Shown here piece after piece: positions 1 to 7,606 of a stretch of 44,970 nucleotides of DNA; the stretch's first letter is position 1, and every line of letters begins with the position of its first letter. The position numbers were made by a program, and so were the translations under genes. Source of the stretch: a virus; the IMG/VR virus record IMGVR_UViG_3300009001_000017, positions 1-44,970 of that record. The stretch is one strand, 5' to 3'. The notes beneath the pieces were generated by a model. The model was not told the DNA's origin, searched no databases, and saw only the letters and a list, made by a program, of their open reading frames with translations.

Positions 1-1911
1 AACTTTACCATTGATGGCCTTGTAATGAATTTTACCATATGCCATTTCGCCATCATCACCTGGCAGTTCGTAGTCCATTGAACCGTCATAATCTGTATCT
101 ACATCTGAGGCAGTTGTTTTTTCTTTTTGTACTTCACCATATCTTAATTTGTTAAAGTTTTTAGCAAGATATTTTAATGCTTCTTTTTCGTCATGTGTTT
201 TGAAAACAGATTTTTCATCTTTGCCAAGTACATCATAAACCATTTTACCTTCGCCTTTTGGGTCTGGATCTTTGTACCTTGAAACATACGGTTTAATATC
301 TTCGAACGTTGTGCCTTCTGGAAAGCCTTCTTCTTTGTTTATACCAGGATCTGATTGCATGTCACCTGTATCAATTTTAGAAATCATTTGAGGATTTTTG
401 GCTTTGATGTAATCCATGATCATTGGTCTCAAACAAGCATCAGCATCTTCTTTTGAAGCCATTTTAATTTGTGCATTCAAGTCTTCGTCATCGATAATGC
501 CTTGTAAACTTTCAATGCCATTAACTCCATTAGGACCTGCAGGGAAATGTTTTGCCATCAGTTTGTTCAGTTTCACTATTGCTTGTTCACTTTCAGTTTT
601 ATCTGATGCAAACAAACCATTTTCTTCTTCTCCCACAATCAAGTTTATTTCTTTTTCAAAGTCTTCAAATGTGTTAAGAGTTTCTATCATTGAACCCAAT
701 GCATCTTTCACTACTTCTGGATTTGCGTCAGTATGAATTACAACTCCATTGTGTCTATTTTCATCTGGCTGAACATCTGCAACAATGCCTGCTTTGGCAA
801 GTTCTTGTGTAACTTCTTCTGCTTCTTTGTCTGAAACTGGACTTTCAGGATCAAAGTCTCCCGACATGTCAACTCTTATTGTTCGCGATTCTGCACCACC
901 TTGGTAGCCATGTGCTTCTGTTTCAAAATCTTGTGGACGTAATTCTTTAATTGCTGTTCTCTCAGAAACCAATTTGTATATGTAAGGAAATACATCTTGT
1001 AATTCTTCATTGAATGTTTTGATTGTTAATTCATCTATCCAATTTTTTTGCACATTGGCAGGAACCTCTTCTAACACGCTTTCTTGATGTGTTTCTTTTA
1101 TTGATTTATATCCTGATTCTTTTTGTAATTTTTGAGCTGTGTGTTTGATATCTTCTATTCGTTCATCAATCACAGACAAGTACTCTTTTAATCCTTCAGC
1201 CATCACATTGGATCTGTTCATGTATGTTTTAAATTTTTTTAATTTGTTAAGTTCTTCAGATAAACCTAAAATGTATTTTCCAAATTGATCATATGGATTG
1301 CCACCTTCAGCAACGTGTCTTGTCATTGCTCTGGCACCATTAAGATGTTTTAAAGGAAATTTAAATCTTTCTCCTGCTGGACTTTCGATAAAAATTGATT
1401 CGATTTTTTGTGATCTTGCTCCAGGAATTTCTGGGTCAACAATTGTGGAATGTTTTACAACCATTTTTGCATCACCAATCTGTTGAAAACTGGTTTTGTT
1501 TGTGCCAAACATGTTTGATTCGCTTACTGCTTCCATATTATTCTCTTTCTTTAAAAATTCGTAATCTCTTTTTTCAAGGTTACTTTTTGTGATATCTCTT
1601 GTGTCGAAACCCATTAACCTTGCTTTGGCAAACTCTCTCATTTCTTTTAAAAAGTTGTACCAAGACTCTTTGGTTGCCGGATCTGCTTCACTGATCACAT
1701 CAGTGCTGTGTAATACCACTAAACCTTGATCTTCACTTATACTTATGCTGATTTTCCCAAAACTTTTGCCTTCTTTGACAAAATCAAAATCGAAAAATCT
1801 TGCCTGTTTTGGGTTATTTGTAACATTACCGTCAGAATCACCTACAGTAATTGTGGGAAATTGACCACGCAGTTTATTAAACAGTGCAGTTGATGTATTT
1901 TGTAAGTCCAT
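1..1911 (-). CDS. Large conserved phage protein of unknown function, 3' end cut by window edge
   Basis: I read an uninterrupted minus-strand frame from an ATG at 1911 to the left edge, at least 637 codons, beginning MDLQNTSTALFNKLRGQF. It is acidic and hydrophilic with no signal peptide or membrane segment. I do not recognise a catalytic motif. From memory, similar very long unannotated proteins occur beside the terminase in marine T4-like phages, so a virion or packaging-associated role is possible but unproven. The start is supported by a late-promoter octamer AATAAATA that ends six bases before the ATG and overlaps nothing but the terminase stop region. It follows gp17 (stop at 1926) by 14 bases, in the same direction. 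The frame contains no stop, so the gene appears intact as far as it is visible. Confidence 0.85.
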   Translation of the reverse strand, partial: MDLQNTSTALFNKLRGQFPTITVGDSDGNVTNNPKQARFFDFDFVKEGKSFGKISISISEDQGLVVLHSTDVISEADPATKESWYNFLKEMREFAKARLMGFDTRDITKSNLEKRDYEFLKKENNMEAVSESNMFGTNKTSFQQIGDAKMVVKHSTIVDPEIPGARSQKIESIFIESPAGERFKFPLKHLNGARAMTRHVAEGGNPYDQFGKYILGLSEELNKLKKFKTYMNRSNVMAEGLKEYLSVIDERIEDIKHTAQKLQKESGYKSIKETHQESVLEEVPANVQKNWIDELTIKTFNEELQDVFPYIYKLVSERTAIKELRPQDFETEAHGYQGGAESRTIRVDMSGDFDPESPVSDKEAEEVTQELAKAGIVADVQPDENRHNGVVIHTDANPEVVKDALGSMIETLNTFEDFEKEINLIVGEEENGLFASDKTESEQAIVKLNKLMAKHFPAGPNGVNGIESLQGIIDDEDLNAQIKMASKEDADACLRPMIMDYIKAKNPQMISKIDTGDMQSDPGINKEEGFPEGTTFEDIKPYVSRYKDPDPKGEGKMVYDVLGKDEKSVFKTHDEKEALKYLAKNFNKLRYGEVQKEKTTASDVDTDYDGSMDYELPGDDGEMAYGKIHYKAINGKV

Positions 1912-1917
1912 ACAGTG

Positions 1918-1925
1918 TATTTATT
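1918..1925 (-). promoter_or_regulatory. Late promoter octamer AATAAATA
   Basis: Minus-strand AATAAATA lies 6 bases before the ATG at 1911, with no Shine-Dalgarno between. It matches the T4 late consensus TATAAATA at 7 of 8 positions. The transcript would be expected to begin at or next to the start codon. Confidence 0.6.
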
Positions 1926-3515
1926 TTAATGTGAGACAAACAAAGGCAAAGGCATCACCTTTTCAGACATCTCATCATCGTCAATTTGAGTAAAAGAATT
2001 GTATATTTTTGGATCCCAATCACGCAACACGCCCATTAAACGTATGCACAACAATGTTGCAGAAACAAGGTCATCTGAATCGCCCGATTTGGCTTTATAG
2101 GAGTTTCCTGATGCAATAAATGATTTAAGTTCCTTAATTAAGTTTTTAGAATTTATTTTAATTTTGTTTCGCTCCACCATAACTTTTAATCTTGAACAGG
2201 CACTAATTTTTGATCTGTGTGTGGTGTTGAATCCTTTTCTAAATTTTCTTATGTGTCCTTTCCTGATTGGTTCTGAGACAAACATGCCTGGAATATTTTC
2301 TTCACCAAATTCTTGTATAACAATTAATGCAGATTCTCCAATGGTGTTATTTTCCACACTCCAATAAATGTTAGATCCTGTTCTATTTCCACACTCATCC
2401 TTAATGTAATTACATATTTCTTTTAAAATTCTAATTTGATGAGGAATAGCGGTCATATTGTGTTTCCATTCTGCCACTTGTTCAAAACTAGGCAGTTCAA
2501 AAACCTGAATAGCCGCTGAATCTCCACCTGTACCCATTGCTGGATCAAGAGCAATGACGTAAGTTGAATGACCATTTAATTTTTTATACCAACGTGTTTG
2601 TCCCATATTTAAAATAGGTTCTTTTCCTTCTAGAGTAGACAACATAATACTATCCACAAGAGTTTCGTCAAATACTAAAAACTCACAACCATATTCACGT
2701 CTAAATCTTTCTTCACCTATACGTCCTAGTTCTTGTGCCTTCCAATCTTCATCTCTGTCCGGATGTTCGTCCCAACTTGCTCTAAAACCATGGAATCCAT
2801 TTGAGCCCAGTTTTTGTTCATTGCCATGTTCATCAAATTTGTTTTGACTTTCTCTCCATATTGTGGCAAACACATCTTCATCTGAGTTAGGTGTTGATGT
2901 GATAATTGCTCTACCACCTGTTGCCAGTGTAGGTGATATAGATGTCCAAAACTCTTGTGCTATGCCCGGATTAACAAATGCAAACTCATCGCAGTATAGT
3001 AAAGATATTGACATACCTCTACCTGTGTTGCCTGTTGTGGTTGCGGATACAATTCTTGATCCGTTTTCAAATTCCATTGATCCTTTGTTGTAGTTGGTCA
3101 CACCTGCTCTGACGTAATCAGGACACAATTCATATCCATATCTAATACGTTGCATGATCTCTTGAGCACCTGTGTATTTGTGTGCCGCAATCAGAATTGT
3201 TTGATCCGGATGAAACATCGCATACCATAATAGATAACAAGCGGCTGTGGTGGTCTTTCCGCTCTGTCTAGGTAGCATGTTGATATTGAATCTGTAATCA
3301 TGGTAACTGGACAACAATCTTGTTTGATATTCGAAAGGTTCAAATATACATTTACCTCTGACAGGATGTTGAATAAAGAAAAACTTTTTGGCAAATGAGA
3401 GAAAACCTTCTTTTGGATCTGAACATTCAATCAAATCTTGTATCTGATCTTCTGTAAATTTTTCTTTTATGTGTGCTTTTTTGGTAAGGACACCGTCTAA
3501 ACTTTTGTTACTCAT
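1926..3515 (-). CDS. gp17: Terminase large subunit, DNA-packaging ATPase/nuclease (gp17)
   Basis: This is the packaging motor that pumps and cuts DNA at the portal. The 529-residue product shows Walker A RQSGKTT at residues 83-89, a Walker B strand SLLYCDEF at about 171-178 (D176, E177), a coupling motif TSTPN at about 207-211, and an RNase H-fold nuclease start IALDPAMG with D324, plus a late acidic cluster DSDD near the C-terminus. T4 gp17 is 610 residues, so this is a shorter family member, as is usual in marine relatives. I prefer the ATG at 3515 over an in-frame TTG at 3521. The variant octamer CATAAGTA ends six bases before this ATG. Its neighbours are head and packaging genes. Confidence 0.95.
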   Translation of the reverse strand: MSNKSLDGVLTKKAHIKEKFTEDQIQDLIECSDPKEGFLSFAKKFFFIQHPVRGKCIFEPFEYQTRLLSSYHDYRFNINMLPRQSGKTTTAACYLLWYAMFHPDQTILIAAHKYTGAQEIMQRIRYGYELCPDYVRAGVTNYNKGSMEFENGSRIVSATTTGNTGRGMSISLLYCDEFAFVNPGIAQEFWTSISPTLATGGRAIITSTPNSDEDVFATIWRESQNKFDEHGNEQKLGSNGFHGFRASWDEHPDRDEDWKAQELGRIGEERFRREYGCEFLVFDETLVDSIMLSTLEGKEPILNMGQTRWYKKLNGHSTYVIALDPAMGTGGDSAAIQVFELPSFEQVAEWKHNMTAIPHQIRILKEICNYIKDECGNRTGSNIYWSVENNTIGESALIVIQEFGEENIPGMFVSEPIRKGHIRKFRKGFNTTHRSKISACSRLKVMVERNKIKINSKNLIKELKSFIASGNSYKAKSGDSDDLVSATLLCIRLMGVLRDWDPKIYNSFTQIDDDEMSEKVMPLPLFVSH

Positions 3516-3521
3516 ATACAA

Positions 3522-3529
3522 TACTTATG
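3522..3529 (-). promoter_or_regulatory. Variant late promoter octamer CATAAGTA
   Basis: CATAAGTA on the minus strand ends 6 bases before the gp17 ATG. It differs by one base from the CATAAATA found at the same spacing before the gene at 7325. Assignment rests on this positional match. Confidence 0.35.
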
Positions 3530-3558
3530 CTTTAAATTGGTGGTGTTATGCGATTTGA

Positions 3559-3717
3559 TTATGCGTTTTTCTTCGCCATTTTTGTGGCAATAGCATACAT
3601 CACTGATTTTGCATCATCACCGTAACGTTTTTTAAAATCGCCTTTGTCTTTTTTCATACCTTTGACGTATTTTTCTTTGGCTTTTTCTTCTGGTTTTGTG
3701 AGGCTACGTTCTAGTCT
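3559..3717 (-). other. -1 frame extension of the 147-residue gene across an A9 run
   Basis: Just before the stop of the gene starting at 4154, the coding strand has nine consecutive A (3717-3725). Sliding back one base there opens a 52-codon extension that ends at the TAA at 3559-3561. The extension is lysine-rich and ends SVMYAIATKMAKKNA, a C-terminus that looks like real marine-phage protein. The frame has no upstream ATG of its own: its only ATG would give a 32-residue peptide. It could be a programmed -1 frameshift, a recent indel or a homopolymer sequencing error. Confidence 0.5.
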
Positions 3718-4154
3718 TTTTTTTTGAAGTCTTGGTAGGCTTGTTTTAATGTTTCTTTAATTGAAGATTGTAATTCTTCTTCAGTTTTTTCAACTGCCAT
3801 TGCGTTATCGCCGTCTTGTGCTTTAGCAAAACTTTTCTTTTGTTTGTTGATACCACCCGATATATCTTTCGTCATGTATTGAGTGTCTTGATATCTAGGT
3901 TCAGGAGTTGTTGATGCTTTGCCTGGAATTTCTTCTTCTACAGATTCTTCTGGAGCAGGTCCTTGCACAATTGCTGGTGGAGGAGTAACTCCTGCATTTT
4001 TAAAAATTTGTGCAATTGCCGCCATGTCTTCAGGAGTATCTCCGTACAACATAACTTGCGATGCTTCTTTAACATGTATTCTTTTCACATCTTCTTTCAA
4101 TTGCTCTTTGCTTTGAATACTGTCTACTTTTTTTAAAAAATCTCTAATGTCCAT
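3711..4154 (-). CDS. Small conserved phage protein of unknown function, possibly extended by frameshift
   Basis: The predicted product is 147 residues, starting MDIRDFLKKVDSIQSKEQL. It is hydrophilic, with a charged helical N-terminus, a Pro/Glu-rich middle and a Lys-rich C-terminus ending DFKKKD. A longer in-frame start exists upstream, but it would overlap the preceding gene, and the ATG at 4154 follows octamer GGTAAATA by 5 bases. I recognise no domain. It lies between the gp16-like and gp17 genes, which hints at head or packaging work. Its last codons sit on an A9 run; a -1 slip there would add 52 residues and give about 198 (see the extension entry). Confidence 0.7.
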   Translation of the reverse strand: MDIRDFLKKVDSIQSKEQLKEDVKRIHVKEASQVMLYGDTPEDMAAIAQIFKNAGVTPPPAIVQGPAPEESVEEEIPGKASTTPEPRYQDTQYMTKDISGGINKQKKSFAKAQDGDNAMAVEKTEEELQSSIKETLKQAYQDFKKKD

Positions 4155-4158
4155 AAAA

Positions 4159-4743
4159 TTATTTACCTTTCTGCTTGCCTGAAATAGGTGACATTTCGTT
4201 TTTGCTGTCGCCTTCATTAGGAAGCACATTACCACCTGGTTTAATTCCAGATGCGGCATCTGGTGCTGATCTGTCTTTTCTGTCTTTTTCTAATTCTTTT
4301 AACAATTCCATTACTCTGTTATCACCAGCAGTTTTTTGTTCATCTTTACTGGCTTCATAATCAGTGTCTAACATCGCTTCATATGGTTTATTGTCTTTAG
4401 GTTCTTGTTCTTGCTCTTGTGGAGCATTTGGATCTCTCACTATCACGTGTGCAGGATCCATGCCTAAAGTGTTTTGCAAATACTGTTCTAATATTTGTGG
4501 AGTTGTTGGATATTCTGTTTCAAGATCAAAATAAGTTGCTCTTGTGTTTTGTAAATTTGGAAAATCTAGTGGTCTCTCTTGAATAGGAGTTTTCTTACCT
4601 TTGCTCATGCTGGCTAATTTAAATTTTTGCATCACAGTTTCAAGTTTATCAACTGCGTTTTCGGGCAAATCGCCTGCCAAACCCACTTTGTATGAGTATA
4701 ATTTTTTGCTTTCTACTAGATAGTGTTTAAAACTTTGTTTCAT
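4159..4743 (-). CDS. Conserved phage protein of unknown function
   Basis: The product is 194 residues, starting MKQSFKHYLVESKKLYSYKVG. The first 110 residues look folded; the rest is a Glu/Gln/Lys-rich, low-complexity and probably disordered tail. It has no signal peptide or membrane segment, and I do not recognise the family. It is a minus-strand gene between the probable small terminase (stop at 4748) and the 147-residue gene, with only 4-5 bases between genes. Its start follows octamer GATAAATA by 5 bases, and that octamer is formed by the last codons of the upstream gene (GAT AAA TAA). A head or DNA-packaging accessory role is inferred only from position. Confidence 0.75.
   Translation of the reverse strand: MKQSFKHYLVESKKLYSYKVGLAGDLPENAVDKLETVMQKFKLASMSKGKKTPIQERPLDFPNLQNTRATYFDLETEYPTTPQILEQYLQNTLGMDPAHVIVRDPNAPQEQEQEPKDNKPYEAMLDTDYEASKDEQKTAGDNRVMELLKELEKDRKDRSAPDAASGIKPGGNVLPNEGDSKNEMSPISGKQKGK
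4160..4167 (-). promoter_or_regulatory. Late promoter octamer GGTAAATA
   Basis: GGTAAATA overlaps the last codons of the upstream 194-residue gene (GGT AAA TAA) and ends 5 bases before the ATG at 4154. There is no Shine-Dalgarno. Confidence 0.5.
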
Positions 4744-4747
4744 AGTG

Positions 4748-5251
4748 TTATTTATCCATTTTTTTAAGTTTTTCCAACAAACTGTTACGGTCTGATATTA
4801 TGTATCCGTCTCCTTGCACTAAATTCGTACCTTCTGGAGAGTCTTTGGTGTCTTGTTTCTGCTTCTTAAGTTGCAAATCCACCATTTTAAGTTTTTTGTC
4901 CAATTTGGCTGTTTTTGCATCGAGGCTGGTCTTCAACATTTGACCTGCTACTTCAAATATACGAGAAGCATATCTGCTTTCCACGTTCATCCCTAAATCC
5001 ATCAGATCTTCGTAGGCTGTGATTGCTCTTTGTCCCACATCGTCCAGTTCTGTGTCTGCCATTTCTCCCAGTCCGTCTACTTTGGGAAGTGCCGAAGCAA
5101 TTTTGTCAAACTCTGCAATATCTCTCATGGCTGTTTCGTTTTCTTTCTGTTGTTTTTTACTAATTTTTTTGTCCTGCTTTGCTTTGTTGTCTTCTTTAAC
5201 AATATCTTGAGATTCAGGCAAATTTAATAGTTCTTCTAATTTTTTGGTCAT
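4748..5251 (-). CDS. gp16: Probable terminase small subunit (gp16-like)
   Basis: The product is 167 residues, close to the 164 of T4 gp16. The central part (about residues 45-125) is predicted to be strongly helical, including AMRDIAEFDKIASALPKV and a segment of the type YASRIFEVAGQMLKTSLDAK followed by KLDKKLKMVDLQLKKQKQD. This fits the coiled-coil oligomerisation core of gp16, which forms a ring that regulates gp17 and recognises DNA. The Lys-rich N-terminus and C-terminus are probably flexible. It lies upstream of gp17 in the same direction, but two extra genes separate the pair, unlike T4. The assignment rests on length, helical layout and synteny; no catalytic motif is expected. Confidence 0.65.
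   Translation of the reverse strand: MTKKLEELLNLPESQDIVKEDNKAKQDKKISKKQQKENETAMRDIAEFDKIASALPKVDGLGEMADTELDDVGQRAITAYEDLMDLGMNVESRYASRIFEVAGQMLKTSLDAKTAKLDKKLKMVDLQLKKQKQDTKDSPEGTNLVQGDGYIISDRNSLLEKLKKMDK
4749..4756 (-). promoter_or_regulatory. Late promoter octamer GATAAATA
   Basis: GATAAATA ends 5 bases before the ATG at 4743 and is embedded in the final codons of the upstream gp16-like gene. There is no Shine-Dalgarno. Confidence 0.55.
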
Positions 5252-5259
5252 TGCAGTTT

Positions 5260-5267
5260 TATTTACT
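5260..5267 (-). promoter_or_regulatory. Possible late promoter octamer AGTAAATA
   Basis: AGTAAATA lies 8 bases before the gp16-like ATG at 5251, in the 48-base gap after gp4. It is a weaker match to the consensus. Confidence 0.4.
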
Positions 5268-5299
5268 GGAATTTGTATCCTAAATTCTTAAAATCGGCA

Positions 5300-5737
5300 T
5301 TATCTCTTTTTTCCTGTGTGGAATATATCAGATTCATTTATTATTTTAAAAGCAAATCCTCTGTTTCTACACCACAAGCCAGCAGACTTCCATTTAGCAT
5401 GATTGATTATCAATTGAGATTGATTGTATTTGTTTTTTCCAACACTTTCTAATTTAGTTTGATTTTCTGGTTTTATTTCTATAACATCAGCATGTTGCTT
5501 GCCGTTTTTGTCTGCATAAGCAATAAAAAAATCAGGTACATAAACAGAAAATTTTCCAGTTAATGGATGCTTGTATGGAATCTTGATTGATTCACTAGCC
5601 CATTTTGCGATGCTGGGACTTTCGTCACAAAATCTCATAAAAGCAAATTCCCAACTGCTTCTGTACAATGGAGTTTTTCCGCCAATATATTTTTCAGGAT
5701 ACTTCATAGAGAATCTACCCTGTGCAAATTTAGACAT
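5300..5737 (-). CDS. gp4: Head completion nuclease-like protein (gp4)
   Basis: The product is 145 residues against about 150 in T4 gp4. The family closes and stabilises filled heads before tail joining and has a restriction-endonuclease-like fold. Visible hallmarks are KYPEKYIGG near the N-terminus, YRSSWEFAFMRFCDESP at about residues 24-41, WASESIKIPY, then the acidic core VPDFFIAY and VIEIKP, which matches a PD-(D/E)xK-type site, and a basic end after INHAKWKSAGLWC. It overlaps nothing and follows the 119-residue gene by one base. A weak TCAAATA precedes the ATG by only two bases, and there is no clear Shine-Dalgarno, so it may depend on upstream translation. Confidence 0.85.
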   Translation of the reverse strand: MSKFAQGRFSMKYPEKYIGGKTPLYRSSWEFAFMRFCDESPSIAKWASESIKIPYKHPLTGKFSVYVPDFFIAYADKNGKQHADVIEIKPENQTKLESVGKNKYNQSQLIINHAKWKSAGLWCRNRGFAFKIINESDIFHTGKKR

Positions 5738-5738
5738 G

Positions 5739-6098
5739 TTATTTGATTATGTTTCTTTTTTCTGTCCGATTGGTTGGGGTTGTATCTTTGTAACCCAATG
5801 ATGATATCTTTGATCTGTTGGCATTTAAAATTTCTGTTACGATGCCACTTAATTTTACATCATCTATTCCTTTAAGAGTATCTATTAACTCAAAAGCATT
5901 TACACCATCTATTTTTGCTTGAGTAAGTAAAACTGTGGCAGTTGAAATACTGCTTTGTTTAGAAAAACCTCTTGATTGAAAATATCCAATCATTGCATCC
6001 ACATCATTTGTAGGAAATGTTAAGACAGGTTTGTTTGAATTTTCAAAAAACTTTTTTGTGTCTTTTTCTACTGTATTTGTTTTTGGTAAATTGCTCAT
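5739..6098 (-). CDS. Small conserved phage protein of unknown function
   Basis: The product is 119 residues, starting MSNLPKTNTVEKDTKKFFENS, with a compact helical body (residues 28-105) that includes DVDAMIGYFQSRGFSKQSS and a Lys/Arg-rich C-terminus. It has no membrane segment or known motif. From memory, similar small proteins sit next to gp54 or gp4 genes in marine T4-like phages, so a virion assembly role is likely but not shown. It is packed between the baseplate/tube gene (3 bases upstream) and gp4 (1 base downstream), consistent with translational coupling. Confidence 0.7.
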   Translation of the reverse strand: MSNLPKTNTVEKDTKKFFENSNKPVLTFPTNDVDAMIGYFQSRGFSKQSSISTATVLLTQAKIDGVNAFELIDTLKGIDDVKLSGIVTEILNANRSKISSLGYKDTTPTNRTEKRNIIK

Positions 6099-6101
6099 GT
6101 A

Positions 6102-7325
6102 TTATTTCTTTCTGATAAATGCTTTAACTGTGTTTCCAAATTTACTAGCACTTCTGCCAATTACTGTGGATCCTAATCCTCCACTGCGTGTGTAACTTGA
6201 ATCTGCAGTTCCGCCAATTCTTCCCACGGCACCTTTTAGAATGTTGAAACCTTCTTGTGCCAAACCTGCTTTAGATAAGTTCTTTGCATTTTTAATGGCG
6301 TTTGCTCCTCTTAATATTGTTCCAAGATTAAATCCGCTTCTGCCAGTTTCTCCACCAGATATATCTGTGTTAGGTCCTCCTTGTCCTCCAAAGAAACTGC
6401 CGATAAAACTGCCCACACCGCCTGTTCCCAGCAAACTGGTTGTTCCTCCACCTGCTAATGAATTAGGAGATGGTGTTTGATCATAGTGTTGTTCCGCAAA
6501 TCCTTTAGGTGTGCCTTCCGACACAGCACCTCTGCCATAAAAAACAGATTCATATTCTATCACCATGTTGTTGGCCACAGGCTCACTGCTTTCATTGTTC
6601 AGAGTATCGTGTTGCCATTGCGTGATGATTGGATTAACCAAATGAAACATGGTGTATCGTTTTCTGCTCATTTGAAAGATTTGAATGCTATCGAAAAATG
6701 CTTCGTGTGTATCATTGTCCAAACCAAATCTAAATTTTCTAAAATCAAAAGGACTGTTATAGGCTAATGATCTACTGAATGGTGATGCTTGTGAGTCGAC
6801 ACTGCCTGAAGTATTTAAAAATGCTTCTGGTGATCTTTTGGCCGATTCATCTTGTCCATACCATCCATCTCTAAAATAATATCTATAATACATTTCCCAT
6901 AGTGCTGTAGACACACCGTAGTTGTCATCATGGAACACCATAGTTATTGGATCATATGAAATTTTTGTGTGTAATTTTCTTTTTTTGTTGTATTGTTGGG
7001 CAACCACTGTTTCTATTGAGTATTTAGGTAAGTCAACATTTTTAACCAACATGTTTAATTCATTTTGATGTTTGTTTTTAAAATTACTCAAAGTTTTAAA
7101 AATACTAGACCCATTAGGGTGTGATGGAGAGTTTGCTATCATTCTGTCCAGTACGTTTTGATTGATATTGAATACACAATGATATAAAAATTTTGATTTA
7201 GGTGCTAATCTAAAACTATCATCCACATACAATCTAGCCGCATGAGCAAAGTCTCCTAGATTTCCTTTTGGTTCTAGAACTCCGCTTTTTAGGTTATCTA
7301 AAAATGGTGTAAGAATATTTGCCAT
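6102..7325 (-). CDS. Baseplate / tail-tube initiator protein (gp54-like, possibly gp48-like)
   Basis: The product is 407 residues against about 320 in T4 gp54. The N-terminal 240 residues resemble tube-type baseplate proteins of marine T4-like phages: a strand FLYHCVFNIN, then LVKNVDLPKYSIET, a basic stretch, and KISYDPITMVFHDDNYG, the last being typical of tail-tube folds. The C-terminal 150 residues are Gly/Ser-rich and low complexity. T4 gp48 caps and gp54 initiates the tail tube; both share this fold, so I cannot separate them without a search. It sits downstream of gp19 and upstream of gp4. Its ATG follows octamer CATAAATA by 6 bases without a Shine-Dalgarno. Confidence 0.6.
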   Translation of the reverse strand: MANILTPFLDNLKSGVLEPKGNLGDFAHAARLYVDDSFRLAPKSKFLYHCVFNINQNVLDRMIANSPSHPNGSSIFKTLSNFKNKHQNELNMLVKNVDLPKYSIETVVAQQYNKKRKLHTKISYDPITMVFHDDNYGVSTALWEMYYRYYFRDGWYGQDESAKRSPEAFLNTSGSVDSQASPFSRSLAYNSPFDFRKFRFGLDNDTHEAFFDSIQIFQMSRKRYTMFHLVNPIITQWQHDTLNNESSEPVANNMVIEYESVFYGRGAVSEGTPKGFAEQHYDQTPSPNSLAGGGTTSLLGTGGVGSFIGSFFGGQGGPNTDISGGETGRSGFNLGTILRGANAIKNAKNLSKAGLAQEGFNILKGAVGRIGGTADSSYTRSGGLGSTVIGRSASKFGNTVKAFIRKK

Positions 7326-7331
7326 ATACTG

Positions 7332-7339
7332 TATTTATG
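7332..7339 (-). promoter_or_regulatory. Late promoter octamer CATAAATA
   Basis: CATAAATA ends 6 bases before the ATG at 7325, with no Shine-Dalgarno. It lies just downstream of a terminator hairpin, so it could restart transcription for the packaging block. Confidence 0.65.
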
Positions 7340-7361
7340 TAGGGAAAAAAGTGGTAGTATT

Positions 7362-7393
7362 AAAAACACAGGGCGACTTAGAGCCGCCGTGTG
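7362..7393 (-). terminator. Probable rho-independent terminator after the small membrane-protein gene
   Basis: Minus-strand stem CACACGGCG pairs with CGCCCTGTG (4 bp, one C:C mismatch, 4 bp; 9-base loop) and is followed by TTTTTAATA. It begins 17 bases after the stop of the gene at 7410-7529. Confidence 0.65.
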
Positions 7394-7409
7394 TACTGTT
7401 TAACCTGAA

Positions 7410-7529
7410 TTAGCCTTGTGTAGTAGCATCAACTGGTGTTGAATCACCAGTTAACATTGCTACACCAAACACGATTACAACAATCGCGATACCGATCCAA
7501 AGTTTTTTGTTTTTTAACATTTTCTTCAT
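7410..7529 (-). CDS. 39-residue single-pass membrane protein
   Basis: This reading frame encodes MKKMLKNKKLWIGIAIVVIV and continues to a short Thr/Asp-rich tail ending DATTQG. A basic N-terminus, a hydrophobic helix at about residues 10-27 and a short polar C-terminus predict one membrane segment with the N-terminus inside. An excellent Shine-Dalgarno (AAGGAG, eight bases before the ATG) makes it a convincing gene despite its size. It lies downstream of the strong gp19 terminator and ends at a second hairpin, so it is probably read at a reduced level by readthrough from gp19. The function is unknown; small phage membrane peptides include holin-like or superinfection proteins, but nothing here decides. 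Confidence 0.75.
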   Translation of the reverse strand: MKKMLKNKKLWIGIAIVVIVFGVAMLTGDSTPVDATTQG

Positions 7530-7556
7530 GGATTTTCTCCTTTTTGGTTATAACAA

Positions 7557-7578
7557 AAAAGGGGCCTGAGCCCCTTTT
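7557..7578 (-). terminator. Strong rho-independent terminator after gp19
   Basis: A perfect 9-bp hairpin (AAAAGGGGC / GCCCCTTTT, 4-base loop) starts 29 bases after the gp19 stop. On the minus strand a run of six T follows the GC stem. The AT arms make it usable on both strands, but only the minus strand is transcribed here. Confidence 0.85.
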
Positions 7579-7606
7579 AAGAATTTATAATTGCAAATAA
7601 AAGTTA

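Noticed and set aside
3519-3521. TTG as the gp17 start, two codons upstream of the ATG
   Set aside because: The ATG at 3515 has the octamer at the same 6-base spacing as its neighbours; a TTG start adds nothing recognisable.
5252-5310. A +1 frame after gp4 reads on as a plausible protein end (DNADFKNLGYKFQ), suggesting a gp4 frameshift
   Set aside because: The gp4 frame itself ends IFHTGKKR, which looks like a natural family end, and the length fits T4 gp4. The extra frame is short and may be chance.
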